Assembly: GCA_963691705.1 (NCBI GenBank)
Contig: OY829538.1
Coordinates: 49,503,151 to 49,567,150, forward strand
Reading direction: 5' to 3'
Length of the DNA: 64,000 bases
Source of the DNA: Viola odorata
Taxonomy: Eukaryota; Streptophyta; Magnoliopsida; Malpighiales; Violaceae
Shown: positions 9,800 through 19,479 of the stretch, piece by piece
Layout of the letters: every line of letters starts with the position of its first letter
Numbering within the stretch: the first letter of the stretch is position 1
Program-made: the position numbers and the translations under genes
Notes under the pieces: generated by a model
The model's input: the letters and a program-made list of their open reading frames with translations, nothing else
Databases searched by the model: none
What the model was told of the DNA's origin: nothing

Positions 9800-10420
9800 A
9801 ACAATATAAACATGGGAAAATCGCGAAAAAATTTGCACATGAAAAGTTGCAAAAATTTTCTGGACACATGGAAAAATTTACACAGAGAATTTTTGGAAAC
9901 GTTTGTCAATGTGAAAAATCGGGGGAAAAGTTGTACCCGTGGAGCAATTTACGGAGAAATTGCACCCGTAGGAAATATTATGAAAATCATGGATTTTTTT
10001 GGAGAAACGCGACTCAGGTTGAAAAACTGCAGAAATATTTAATACACGTGGGAAAACTGCGGACAAATTTGACACACGTGGAAAAATTGTGGAGAAATTT
10101 GGAAGCGTGAAAAATTGCACGTAAAAGATTGCGGAAAAATTTGTGGATATTAAGAAATTGTGAAAAAAATTGTAAACATGGAGACATTGCATGAAAACTT
10201 GCAAATATGGAGAAATTATGAAAAAATTATAAGTGTGACAAATTTGCGGAAAAATTTGCCAAAGTGGAGATTTTACGGAAAAAATTTCCAACATGGAAAA
10301 TTTGCCGAAAAAGATTTCCAATGTGGAAATTCATGAAAAAATTTATAAACGTGGAGAAATTGCGAAATCAGTGGTAAAATGTGTAAAAATTGAGAAATCA
10401 GTTGTGAAAATTAAGCACAG
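9800..10420 (-). repeat. A-rich degenerate minisatellite in leader of element D, copy 1
   Basis: Strongly diverged units of about 30-35 bp around GTGGAAAAATTGTGGAGAAA and related CATGGAAAATTTGC words. It lies between the leader and gag. The matching place in element C (about 45830-45940) has only a short A-rich stretch, so the array expanded in D. The 147-codon minus-strand frame across it is a by-product. Second copy at 29790-30410. Confidence 0.7.
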
Positions 10421-10436
10421 TCACAATATACGCATT

Positions 10437-10936
10437 TCAATATGATGCATAGCTGGGGTGACACCAACTATATCTAACTGGTTGGAAGGCTCCCGGACGA
10501 TACCATAGAAGTGGTCCCTTAGTAAATGGATACGTGATTGCCTGTCGAACCATCAAAAATTCTAGGCGTTCACCCATTTAGGGGTTCGAGTCCGAGTTTG
10601 GGGTTCGTGAAAACTACCTAGGACACGTGTCCCAGGGCCTCACTACTAACCTCCTAATCTTATTTGGAAAAGGCCCGGTGGTAGGGCATTATGCGTGAGA
10701 TGCGTATGCAATGACAGTTTATCAAAGCGATTAACAACGAATCACGTGAACAAATTATACATGAAAAACAATAATCACGCATAAAGAATCATGTGATAAT
10801 ACAACAATTTATCATATCAATGAAAATAATCATGTGCAAAATCATATGAAATAAATTCGGCAATTTATTGAAAAACTAACACCTAAAAAATAATTCCGGC
10901 TCAGACCCTATTGTGTCCCTAGTGAAGTCGATAAAC
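10437..10936 (-). promoter_or_regulatory. Leader block and primer binding site of element D, copy 1
   Basis: About 500 bp directly inside the 5' LTR, strongly conserved with element C (45940-46433). This includes GGAAGGCTCCCGGACGATAC, GGTCCCTTAGTAAATGGAT and GGGACACGTG-type words. Next to the LTR, the minus strand reads TATCGACTTCACTAGGGA (10933-10916), a mutated form of C's TGGCGACTTCACTGGGGA, the tRNA primer binding site. Conservation without coding potential suggests a packaging or priming role, which is inferred. Second copy at 30427-30926. Confidence 0.65.
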
Positions 10937-13363
10937 TGTCGCACCCCGCGAAAATGAAATAAACGTTCGCGAGTATACGACGAATCTAGGACATTACGAT
11001 GCTCGGCGTAAAAGGACGTGTCGCAACATGCAATGAAGTCGCCACCCTAATTTGTTTCTAGGTTTAGGGAACCTAATGTCATGCATAAAAAATAAAATGC
11101 TAAGGCGAAGTGGGTCTGAACCCAAGAACAGCGGTTCGGGGTCGTATTATGGACTCGGGAAGGTGTTAGGCACCCGAGCCTCATCCTAAAAAGGTTACCG
11201 GATGAAGAGGTGTTTAATCATGCTTTGAAAAATTAAAAGTCCTACTTTAGTCATCATGCCCAATGGATAAAATTTAAATCTAACATTTCTAAATAATTCA
11301 TGCACACAAGCGTATAGGCGGAAAAAAAGCGTGGAATAAATAAAAGGGAAGAAACGTTTACTTGATAAAGGGGTACGGGTGATTTTCCCCTTTTTTTACC
11401 AGAGTTATTGGCATGAGGAAAGAATAACGTTGAACGATTAAATATTTGGCGATTTCTGCACGCGAGTGAGAATAATTAATTAATTTGGATGAACAATTAT
11501 CTAGGCATGCATAGCGGGCGAGAATAAACGAGCATACAAGCATACAAGCAATAAGCATACGAAAAGTAAACAGTACAAGCATGCGGAAAATAAATAAACA
11601 GTACAAGTACGGAAAAATAAATAAACAGTACAAGTATGCGAAAAGTAAATAGACAATACGAGTGCACAAAAAAGTACGAAAAATAAAGGCGACGGGCCAA
11701 AATTGGGACTAGGCCCACTAGGCCTAGAGATTGGGCCCTGGCAGGCCCACGGCTGGGCCCACCAGCAGGCCAGCCCAGCTAGGCTGGCCCTTTCCTTCCT
11801 CTTTCAGCGCTGGGCCTGGGCAGGCCCAGCTTCTCCTTTCTTTCCCGCGTGGGCTGCTTGGCAGCCCACTCTTCTCCTCCAGCTGGGCCAGAAGCGGCTC
11901 AGCTCTCCCTCTCTTGCGCATGGGCTGGACGCACCAACCAGCCCATCCCTTATTATTTCCTTTCCATTGGCCAACGCAGCCTCACCTTCTTCCCCTCTTT
12001 TCTATTTTTCCCAATTCCTTTCCTTTTCCAGTTTTAGGGCTGCAGCACGCAACCCTTTTCTTTCTTTTCCTTTTTATTTCTCTCTCTATTTTATTCCTTT
12101 CTTTCTTTTTCTTTCCGGCTGCCGGCGATGTGCTTGTGTGTTGATGATGGTTTGGCAGTGGGGCGGTTGGGCCACAGCGGTGGGGATGGTTTGGTCGGCG
12201 GGTGTGCGGTTTAGTGGCGGTGGTTGTGCGGCTTCGCAGCAGCGGTGGGGATGGTTTGGTCGGTTGAGGCGGCGGTTGTGTGTGGCGGAGGTGCGGCTTG
12301 GCTGTAGGGCGGCGTGGCTGTGTGTGGCTGTTGGCGGCAGCGGTGGTGAGGCTGGGGCTTGGGTTTGGATTAATTGGAATTGATTTGGTTTGGTTAATTT
12401 AGCTTGATTTTGGATTGGCAGGAGATTTTGGATTTTTGGTAGGGATGGATAATTGGGCAGAAGCTTTGTTCATAATTGAGAAGAGGAAGAGCGTGAATTG
12501 GTGCTGATTGCGGCTTGGCAGTTTAATTGAGTGTTGATTTAATTTCAAAGGATGGAATTGAATTTGTTGGGTGTTTTGATCGAATTAGTGCCGTGTGTGA
12601 ATTGGTGCTTCCATCCCCCTTTTTGATTGAGAAAATAGGAGAGTATTTATAGGGGGGAAATGGAGATTGAGCCGGATGAGGGAGTAGAGATAATGATGAT
12701 CATGGTCAGAGGTAGGCCTGGAAAATGGAGAGGGTGAGGCTCGAGGAGGAGAACAGTAAGGCGATGGAGGATTGTGCATGAACCAACGTGGGAAAATAGG
12801 AGGACCATTGATCTTAGTTGACTTCAAAAGTCAACTAGATCAATGGTGGAGATGAGGTCTTTGGTTTATCATTTAACTATTTAGTTTAAGTAGACGATAC
12901 GAGCAATTTTGCTAGAAAATAAATATAAACTCGAACCGAAAATGTCAAAACGTATAATAAAATAAAATAAAATAATTAGCACACAGTAAATGACGAAAAG
13001 TTTGCTACATAGTTCGATAAAAATATTTTCTTATAAGCAATAAAGGTTCGAGCATAATAAAATAATAAAATAAAAATTGAGCGAAACGGAAAGGGATAGC
13101 GCGAGTTAGACAAATACTAAAAATAAGTAGCTAATGAGCAGAGTTGCTCGACCCTTAGTTTCGAGAATTTGACTCGGGAACCGATATGGGTTCGAACGGG
13201 AAAAGTGATAACAATGTGAAAAAGTGACGAAATAAAATTTAAATAACTGGAGACGTAAACATAAATATCAGATTGACGTAAATAAATGGAAGTACGATTT
13301 TAGAAAATTGATGATAGAAATTCGAGCAATGAAAAATTTAAAATAAAAAATCGGGTAGCAACA
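10937..13363 (-). mobile_element. 5' LTR of element D, copy 1
   Basis: A 2,427-bp LTR read on the minus strand from TGTTGCTACCCG (ending at 13363) to GGGTGCGACA (10937). It contains an inverted W-box hairpin (12805-12846), TATA box (12641-12652, CTATAAATAC on the minus strand), a GGCCC-rich block (11690-11960) and the conserved U5 block (11034-11190) with TGGCGACTTCA at 11044-11034, 97 bp from the LTR end. A 226-codon plus-strand frame at 11703-12383 is a by-product of the GC-rich block and is not called. The flanking DNA beyond 13363 starts GAGTG. Confidence 0.85.
12805..12846. promoter_or_regulatory. Inverted W-box hairpin in LTR D, copy 1
   Basis: CCATTGATCTTAGTTGACTT (12805-12824) pairs with AAGTCAACTAGATCAATGG (12828-12846) with one bulged base and a 3-nt loop. 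Each arm carries a TTGACT W-box core in inverted orientation. It lies about 150 bp from the TATA box (12641-12652) on the upstream side in element orientation. Second copy at 32795-32836. Confidence 0.65.
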
Positions 13364-13945
13364 GAGTGAAAATCCTATCCTTGTGGCAACCGTGCTCACA
13401 CAGACGGCCCATTAAGACGAGGCACGCCCCGGCATCCTTGAGAGTGAAAATCCTATCCTTGTGGTAACCGTGCTCACATAGACGACCCATTAAGATGAGG
13501 CACGCCCCGAGGAGAGACCAACTCCGTCCTGGAAGTGAAAATCCTATCCTTGTGGCAACCGTGCTCACATAGATGACCCATTAAGACGAGGCACGCTCCA
13601 GAGACGCGAGGTTTCAACGCTTGGGAGTGAAAATCCAATCCTTGTGATGTCCGGTCCTGATCAGATGGCTCACTAAGACGAGACACGCCCCCAGCCAATC
13701 TTTGACACATGGAAAGAAAAGATACCCCAGCTAGTAACCGAGCGGTTGATACCCGGTGAAGTAAGAGCTGGAGAGGTATCCATATCACAGCAACACCGTC
13801 GTGGCAAGCCTAGCAGGGCTAGAGAGTTCCCCCTAACAACAAAGGGTGGCATGAATTTGAGCGCAACACGGGCAGAAGTAACGCTAATTCATCCTCGGAA
13901 ATACTACCAGAAGACACAATGATAGGGCCATAAAAAATGTAGCTG
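13364..13945 (+). repeat. Four-unit tandem repeat in 3' region of element E, copy 1
   Basis: Starts at 13365, 13442, 13533 and 13625 with AGTGAAAATCCTATCCTTGT and continues with a GTGCTCACATAGACG.CCCATTAAGACGAGGCACGC-like core; unit length 77-92 bp. The fourth unit is diverged. This is element E sequence flanking the insertion site of D. It ends abruptly at the duplication junction. Confidence 0.85.
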
Positions 13946-13946
13946 C
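13945..13946. other. Junction of the 20-kb tandem duplication
   Basis: Left of the junction the sequence matches 33916-33935 of element E. Right of it, CCACGTACC is the ATYQR codon region of a reverse transcriptase, whose intact form is seen in B near 63855. The two parents share at most one base (G) at the joint, which points to end joining rather than recombination between long repeats. Confidence 0.85.
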
Positions 13947-15366
13947 CACGTACCAACGTGCTACCGTCACCCTTTTCCACGACATGATGCATAAAGAATT
14001 AGAAATATATGTCGACGACATGATAGCCAAGTCTCGCGGCACGCAAGATCATGTGGACATCCTGAGGAAGGTGTTCGAACGGTTGAGGCAATTTCGGCTA
14101 CGGCTAAACCCAGCTAAGTGTACCTTCGGAGTGACTTCCGGGAAGTTATTGGGATTCATCGTCAGCAACAAAGGTATAGAAGTGGATCCTGATAAGATAA
14201 AAGCCATTCAGGAGCTACCCGCTCCCAGCACCGAAACGAAAGTAAGAAGCTTTTTAGGGCGCATCAACTACATCGCTCGCTTTATCAGCCAGTTAACACT
14301 TACTTGCGAGCCGATGTTCAAAATGCTAAGGAAGCACGGAGATGCAGAATGGGACGAAGACTGCCAGGAAGCCTTCGAGAAAATCAAGACGTATCTGCAA
14401 AACTCGCCAGTACTAGTTCCTCCGACGCCAGGACGGCCTTTGCTCATGTATATGACAGTCACGGCTAGCGCCATGGGTTGCGTTTTGGGATAGCACGACG
14501 AGTCCGGAAGGCTTGAACAAGCCATCTATTACCTCAGCAAAAAATTCAACGAATGTGAGATGCGTTACTCTATGTTGGAACGAACTTGTTGCGCCCTAGC
14601 ATGGTGCGACCGAAGGCTCCGGCAGTACATGTTGTATTACACGACTTGGCTAATCTCTCGCATGGACCCCTTGAAATACATTTTCGAAAAGTCGTACCTG
14701 TCAAGTCGCATTTGTAGATGGCAAGTCTTATTAGCTTAGCACGAGATCATCTATGTGACTCAAAAAGCGGTTAAAGCAAGCGCCCTCGCCGATCACTTGG
14801 CCGATCATGCCTCGGACAAGTACGAGTCGTTGAGCTTCGACTTCCCCGATGAGGACATCATAATGATTGAAGATGAGGTCACAGAAAATCTCCGAGAAGA
14901 CGATTGGTGGACCATGCTCTTCGACGGTGCGGTGAACCTCTCGGGCAAGGGAGTGGGAGCCGTGGTCATAGCCCCAGATGGCCGCCAATTCCCCATAGCA
15001 TGCAAATTGAACTTCCCATGCACCAATAACGTCGCCGAGTATGAGGCATGCATCAGCGATCTGACAGCAGCCATCGACTTAAAAGTAAAGAAGCTCCGAA
15101 TCTTCGGCGATTCAACACTCGTCATCTATCAGGCCCAGGATCTATGGCAGACACGGGATTCCAAGCTCATCCCTTATCAAAGGCTACTCACCCAACTCAC
15201 ACGGGAATTCGAGGAAACCGAATTCGACCGAGTCGACAGAGAAAAGAACTGCTTCGCAGATGCATTAGCCACGTTGGCCTCAATGTTTAAGTTAGAATGC
15301 GGAGTAATGCTCCAACCATTGAGAGTGGAAGTAAAGGAAACTCCGGCATGTTGTGTCGCCTTGGAA
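13946..15366 (+). pseudogene. pol: pol pseudogene, reverse transcriptase (partial) and RNase H, element A
   Basis: One reading frame from 13984 encodes reverse transcriptase with the catalytic YVDDM motif (about 14011), the LLGFIVSNKGIEVDP region and the connection KSPVLV-type segment, then RNase H. It is broken by two nonsense changes: TAG at 14491-14493, where element B has glutamine, and TAG at 14737-14739, where B has glutamate. RNase H keeps its four acidic residues: FDGA (about 14920), NNVAEYE, FGDS and FADALA. The frame is then lost near 15360, where about 32 bp present in B are missing between two short GCCTT repeats. In life pol copies element RNA into DNA and degrades the RNA strand. 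The amino-terminal fingers, protease and gag are absent. Not functional. Confidence 0.9.
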
Positions 15367-16603
15367 ACTAGTACAGTTCATCAGAAACCGGGAGTACCCA
15401 CCGGGGGCAAGCCGGGTTAGCAAAAAGACCCTCCAACGCTTAGCACTAGACTTCTACCTCGACGGCGAGGTTCTATATAAAAGGAGAGCTGATGGAGCTT
15501 TGCTTCGCTGCGTCACCATGACCGAGGCAAAGAGAATCATAGCAGAGATCCACGAAGGGGTTTGTTCCACACACGCAAGTGGACACATGATGGCAAGGCA
15601 GATAATGAGGCAAGGTTATTTTTGGCTCACCATCGAACGAGATTGCATCAGCTATTTTCGGAAGTGCCACAAATGTCAAATCTACCCGGACCATCTCCAC
15701 GTCCCTCCAGCCCCTCTCTTCAGCATGACGTCGCCTTGGCCTTTTGCAATGTGGGGAATCGACATCATCGGCCAAATACATCCAACAACCTCTAATGGCC
15801 ATCGCTTCATCCTCGTAGCAATCGACTATTTCACCAAATGGGTAGAGGTCACCTCTTACTCCAACATCACTCAGAAAACTACCATGCGATTCATTGAGAG
15901 AAATATCATTTGCCGTCATGGGGTCCCAGAAACCATCATCACGGACAACGGCACCAATCTCAACGGAAGAATGATCGACGATCTTTGCCAACGTTGGAAG
16001 GTGAAGCACCGAAACTCGTCACCATATCGACCAAAGATGAATGGCGCAGTCGAAGCAGCAAACAAGAACCTGAAGAGGATCATCCAAAAGATGGTAATCA
16101 CTCACAAAGACTGGCACGACATGCTTCCCTTCGCACTACATGCTTATCGGATAGCAACCTGTACGTCCACAGGGGCAACACCCTACTCATTAGTTTACGG
16201 CATGGAAGCCGTAATTCCCCTCGAGGTAGAAATTCCTTCTCTCAGAATCCTGGCAGAATCTGAAGTAGAAGAATCTGATTGGGCGAGAGTGAGGTACGAG
16301 CAGCTGAACCTCCTTCCCGAAAAGCGCTTGGCCGCTATCTGCCATGCGCAATTATATCAGCAAAGAATGGTCAACGCTTATAACAAGAAAGTGCGACCTC
16401 GCAAATTCGAGGCTGGGAATTTAGTGCTAAAGAAAATTCTCCCTCATCAGGAGGCCAGCAAAGGAAAATGGGCCCCAAGGTACGAGGGCCCGTACCTGGT
16501 CAAAAGTGCATTCTCAGGGGGTGCCCTAATGCTAACCAACATGGATGGAGACGATCTCCCTAAACCGGTAAATGCCGATGCAGTCAAGAGATACTTCGCC
16601 TGA
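15353..16603 (+). CDS. pol: Integrase domain of broken pol, element A
   Basis: An open frame of about 416 codons, displaced by one frame from RNase H by the deletion near 15360, so it was originally part of the polyprotein and has no start of its own. It has an amino-terminal zinc-binding HHCC motif (EIHEGVCSTH ... KCHKCQ). The catalytic D-D-E core is present: GIDIIG, TDNGTN and NGAVEAANK. The carboxyl tail has GKWAPRYEGPYLV, FSGGALMLTNMDGDDLP and PVNADAVKRYFA, the signature of Tat/Ogre integrases without chromodomain. Integrase joins the DNA copy to host DNA in the nucleus. All key residues are present, but the upstream lesions mean it could not be made as part of a normal polyprotein. Element B has a 453-codon counterpart at 61156-62517. 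Confidence 0.9.
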   Translation: MSPWKLVQFIRNREYPPGASRVSKKTLQRLALDFYLDGEVLYKRRADGALLRCVTMTEAKRIIAEIHEGVCSTHASGHMMARQIMRQGYFWLTIERDCISYFRKCHKCQIYPDHLHVPPAPLFSMTSPWPFAMWGIDIIGQIHPTTSNGHRFILVAIDYFTKWVEVTSYSNITQKTTMRFIERNIICRHGVPETIITDNGTNLNGRMIDDLCQRWKVKHRNSSPYRPKMNGAVEAANKNLKRIIQKMVITHKDWHDMLPFALHAYRIATCTSTGATPYSLVYGMEAVIPLEVEIPSLRILAESEVEESDWARVRYEQLNLLPEKRLAAICHAQLYQQRMVNAYNKKVRPRKFEAGNLVLKKILPHQEASKGKWAPRYEGPYLVKSAFSGGALMLTNMDGDDLPKPVNADAVKRYFA

Positions 16604-17830
16604 AGCATCGTGGACAGAGCGTCCGGTCAGCCAAAGACATAGGGTTTTATCATGACAATCTAGCACAAACATTTGTCCTGAAATGAATAAAATAAGTTTT
16701 TTTCAAGAGATGCTTTGTTTTAAAATTTGTTGTCCACTGTTTTTTCTTAAAATTGTGAGATGACAAAAGGAGGCATGGCATGGATGGATCCCCAGGAGTA
16801 GCTCGGGACGCAAGACGCGTCACTTAGACTAACACCACTAATCATTCTTCAGTTTTGCAGGGACGTAAGGTCTCACGCCTCAGCTCGTCATCACGATAGA
16901 ACCAGAGAGTTCCACTCGTAGGAGCTGTTGAATTGCCGTAGCAGGCCACCTTCAAGAGCGAATCAGGAAAGATTTTAAGACAAACCATCACCATCTAAAG
17001 CGAGATTTCTTTTCCTCGCAGTGCTACCGGCCCTTCGGTGCATCGCAAATAATCGGTCTCAAAGGACTAAACGTTGGACCAAAGTCACAAAGCTCATCCG
17101 ATGCAAATCACACCGCAATGACCCACGGATAGCCCGTCTAAAAGGGAGAGCTTAAAACTTATCGATCACATTACTTTTGCTAAAAATTGTCTTGCATTTA
17201 CTCCTCATTTGTCATCACCTTGTCTTTTTCAGGGACTAGGTCGTCCCAATTCGTTGCCTGCAGAAGAACGGTAAGCATACACCCTTGCGGCCCCGCTGCA
17301 CATCTCGGAGACAGAGGATTTCCCCTTTACCCCCGAGCAATCACGAAGCCCATCAACGAAGGTCTAACAAGAACCGGTAAGTAAATGGACCAAATGCGTA
17401 TCTCATCATCCCTTCAACCTGGATCGGCGGTTCCCATGAAGCAGCTGAAAAAGAAACCAATCAGCGCATCTAAGCAAGGCATTCTGGAGCTGGGACTACG
17501 TCATAAGCACCCTCAAAAAGCGGAGTTAAAGGAAGGGAGAATCCCTGAACTTATCTTAGTTTTGTTTTTAAATTAATTTCCCTTTCCGTTTTCCCCTCTG
17601 CATCTCACAGGGACGGGAAGCATCTCGCTGTCATCCGCAGGGAGCTTGTGGAAGACGCCCGCGCAGCCCCGCTGCGCGGTTCAGGGGAGTCCCTCTTTCT
17701 TTTCCCTTTATTTAAATTGGTTTTTATTCTTGCTCGCTTTGATTAGCTTTAAGTCGAGTACGGTCGTCTGGCCCACTGGGGGGCAACCTTAGGTCCTCGT
17801 TAGAACGTTGCAAATAAGTCGTCCCCCACA
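16604..17830 (+). other. Proximal 3' region of element A with repeated splice-like units and hairpins
   Basis: Non-coding. Pyrimidine-rich tracts ending in CAG and followed by GGAC occur at 16861 (TTTTGCAG/GGACG), 17233 (TTTTTCAG/GGACT) and 17611 (CTCACAG/GGACG), spaced 372 and 378 bp. Donor-like GGTAAGC (17268) and GGTAAGT (17371) follow the second. Units 2 and 3 each contain a hairpin with a CCC loop: TGCGGC-CCC-GCTGCA (17286-17300) and CCGCGCAGC-CCC-GCTGCGCGG (17659-17679, 9 perfect pairs). All three acceptor-like sites and both hairpins are kept in element B. The 63-65-codon frames here are not conserved in a coding manner and are not called. Confidence 0.6.
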
Positions 17831-18165
17831 TTCTAGCAATCAAACGTCTAGCAATCAAAACATCTAGCAATCAAACATCTGGCCATCAAACATCCAGCAA
17901 TCAAACATCTGGCCATCAAACATCCAGCAATCAAACATCTGGCCATCAAACCATCTAGCAATCAAACATCTGGCCATCAAACCATCTAGCAATCAAAGAT
18001 CTGGCCATCAAACCATCTAGCAATCAAACATCCAGCAATCAAACATCTGGCCATCAAACCATCTAGCAATCAAACATCTGGCCATCAAACCATCTAGCAA
18101 TCAAACATCCAGCAATCAAACGTCTAGCAATCAAACCATCCGGCAATCAAATCATCAATCAATCA
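17831..18165 (+). repeat. 15/30-bp minisatellite in 3' region of element A
   Basis: More than 20 units of 15 bp, mostly CATCTAGCAATCAAA alternating with CATCTGGCCATCAAA, giving a 30-bp higher-order period in the middle of the array. Element B has only about two to three units here (59565-59605), so the array grew in A's lineage after they diverged. Confidence 0.95.
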
Positions 18166-18289
18166 AAAATCAAAAATCAATCAAAAATCCCTCTTTAGCC
18201 CGGCTCAAACAAAAGCATACTACTCTCATAAGCATTTTCATGCACAGCATAGGTTAGGAATATTTAATCCCTCTGTTAACTCCAGCATC

Positions 18290-18545
18290 TATCCAAATTA
18301 CGTGCCATGCATGATATTACTTGTTTGCTCTTATATCCGCGGTTTGCTCCGACGTAAGCAGTCACAAACAAATCCCGGTAAGCATCTTTGAGCCATCACG
18401 TCTTATCCTTCATGAGTGTAAGGGCCTGACTAGATACTAGTTGAGTTCGCATAATATCCAGGGTACATGCGCCATTAGACATGGGATAGCTATAAAATGA
18501 CGTGGGACTTTTATGATTTTCTCCACTCTTTTCGTTTCTTCCCTC
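18290..18545 (+). other. Conserved 3' block 1 (CB1) of element A
   Basis: Contains GTCACAAACAAATCCCGGTA, GAGTGTAAGGGCCTGACTAG, ATAATATCCAGGGTACATG and CGTGGGACTTT. Element G, an Athila-type element, has the corresponding string of words in the same order at 51915-52100 (GTCACAATTTGTACCCTGTG, GCATGATATCCCTGGGTA, CCATTAGACGGGGGA, GAGAGACTTT). B and D also carry it. Not coding. Confidence 0.75.
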
Positions 18546-18990
18546 TTTCCACTATATATGTCATCACTCCCCCCCAAACCGTCAATATCACTCATACCCC
18601 GGGAGCCAAAGAGCAGTTTCAGCTAAAATTGCCAGCCGGAAGCAAAAGCACGCCAAGTTCAAATTCATGATGAAGGAGACGGAAAAGGTCACCAAGAGAT
18701 CGCTAAGGACTATCACCGAAGAAGCAGCAATGACGAAGGCCGAGGCCTCAAGACAGAAGGGGAAGAGATCAAGACAAAGGTTGTGCTTGCTCTACTCTGT
18801 TGCATTTTCAAATCAAATCAAAAAGGGGAGGGATATAAAAAAAAATAAAAAAAATAAAAAAAATAAAAATAAAAATAAAAAAAGAGGGGAAATGAAAAAA
18901 AAAAAGAGAGAGGGGAAAAAGAAGAAGAAGAGAGAAATGCTCAGAGACATTCGAAGAATACAAACAGTCGGAGAGCCAAAGTAAGCACAG
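18546..18990 (+). other. Pyrimidine tract, spacer and long purine tract in 3' region of element A
   Basis: A CT-rich stretch ending near 18580 is followed by spacer, then an almost pure purine run from about 18818 to 18940 with AAAATAAAA and GAAGAAGAAGAGAGA segments. Equivalent tracts stand between CB1 and CB2 in B (58800-58905, reversed) and G (52090-52170 and 52520-52560). The 105-codon frame here is lysine-rich by composition and is not called. Confidence 0.6.
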
Positions 18991-19479
18991 CCCGGGGACA
19001 ACTCAATTCGAGAAAATCTCGAAGACAACTTTCCCCAGTGAACTCGAGTAGAAAAGCCCAAGGCCAACTCGAGAAATCTCAAAGTATCCTTCCCCAGTAA
19101 AGTCAAGCAAAAGAGGCCCAACGCCAACTCAAGGAACCTCAAAGCAAGCATCACTAGTAAAGACCCGAGAAGAAAGGGGCCCCACGCCAACTCAAGTAGT
19201 GAGTCGCAAAAAGAACAGCGACGACACTCCCCAATGAGGACTCAAGAAAAGAGGCCCCAGGCCGAACAAAAAGCACCCCCCAGCAAGGATCCCAGAGCTC
19301 ACGCACTCTATCAAGCAAGCATCCTCAGCGAAAAGCGAAAAGGCTCACGTACCTCGCCCTCATCAGCAAAGCATCAGTCATCAAAAACCTTCCAGCAAAG
19401 CAACCTTTTTCAAAACAAACTCATTTCCGGACGTTTCATGTCCTTTCATTCTTTTCCATAAAAGTCCCATCGATTATTA
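18991..19479 (+). repeat. 50-60-bp tandem repeat in 3' region of element A
   Basis: About six or seven diverged units built on TTCCCCAGTGAACTCGAG, AAAGCCCAAGGCCAACTC and AAATCTCAAAG (about 19000-19400). Homologous to the array at 58270-58745 of B. The tail (19400-19479) shows no clear feature. Confidence 0.75.

Larger units (their letters stand above)
4630..13363 (-). mobile_element. Element D, copy 1: non-autonomous Tat/Ogre-like retrotransposon (gag only)
   Basis: On the minus strand the order is 5' LTR (13363-10937), primer binding site (10933-10916), leader with a conserved block and an A-rich minisatellite, decayed gag (9260-8160), then directly a 3' region homologous to that of elements A and B (8160-4630). 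No protease, reverse transcriptase, RNase H or integrase sequence was found between gag and the 3' region. D therefore looks like a gag-bearing, pol-less derivative that would need proteins from a relative. Its left end is covered by element A, which inserted into D's 3' region at 4629/4630; D's 3' LTR lies outside the window. Confidence 0.75.
1..13945. repeat. Tandem duplication, unit 1 (right-hand 13.9 kb)
   Basis: Positions 1-13945 recur at 19977-33935 in the same orientation. The offset is 19976 up to about 3150, 19991 after a 15-bp indel, and 19990 after a T-run at about 5593 (18 versus 17 T). Substitutions seen: G476/C20452, G6909/A26899, G7554/A27544, G13755/T33745. The match stops sharply at 13945, where the first copy continues into a reverse transcriptase and the second (33935) continues into element E. 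This fits a tandem duplication whose first unit begins about 6 kb left of the window. An assembly duplication cannot be excluded. Confidence 0.95.

Noticed and set aside
9878..10321. 147-codon minus-strand frame in the leader of element D
   Set aside because: Falls entirely in an A-rich minisatellite and has low-complexity FS/IF composition.
10583..10593. Perfect tRNA B-box consensus GGTTCGAGTCC in the leader of element D (also in C)
   Set aside because: No cloverleaf, acceptor stem or A box at suitable distance could be drawn, and the sequence is part of a retrotransposon leader. Not called as a tRNA or SINE.
11703..12383. 226-codon plus-strand frame in LTR D (and its copy at 31693-32373)
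   Set aside because: Lies in the GC-rich palindromic block and a CT-rich/GT-rich stretch of the LTR; composition explains it, no domain, and the frame is not found in LTRs C or F.
17831..18165. CRISPR-like regular array
   Set aside because: Units are contiguous 15/30-bp repeats without unique spacers, inside a plant retrotransposon. It is a minisatellite.
18667..18984. Lysine-rich 105-codon frame in the 3' region of element A
   Set aside because: It is the translation of a purine tract. The B homologue has no matching frame.
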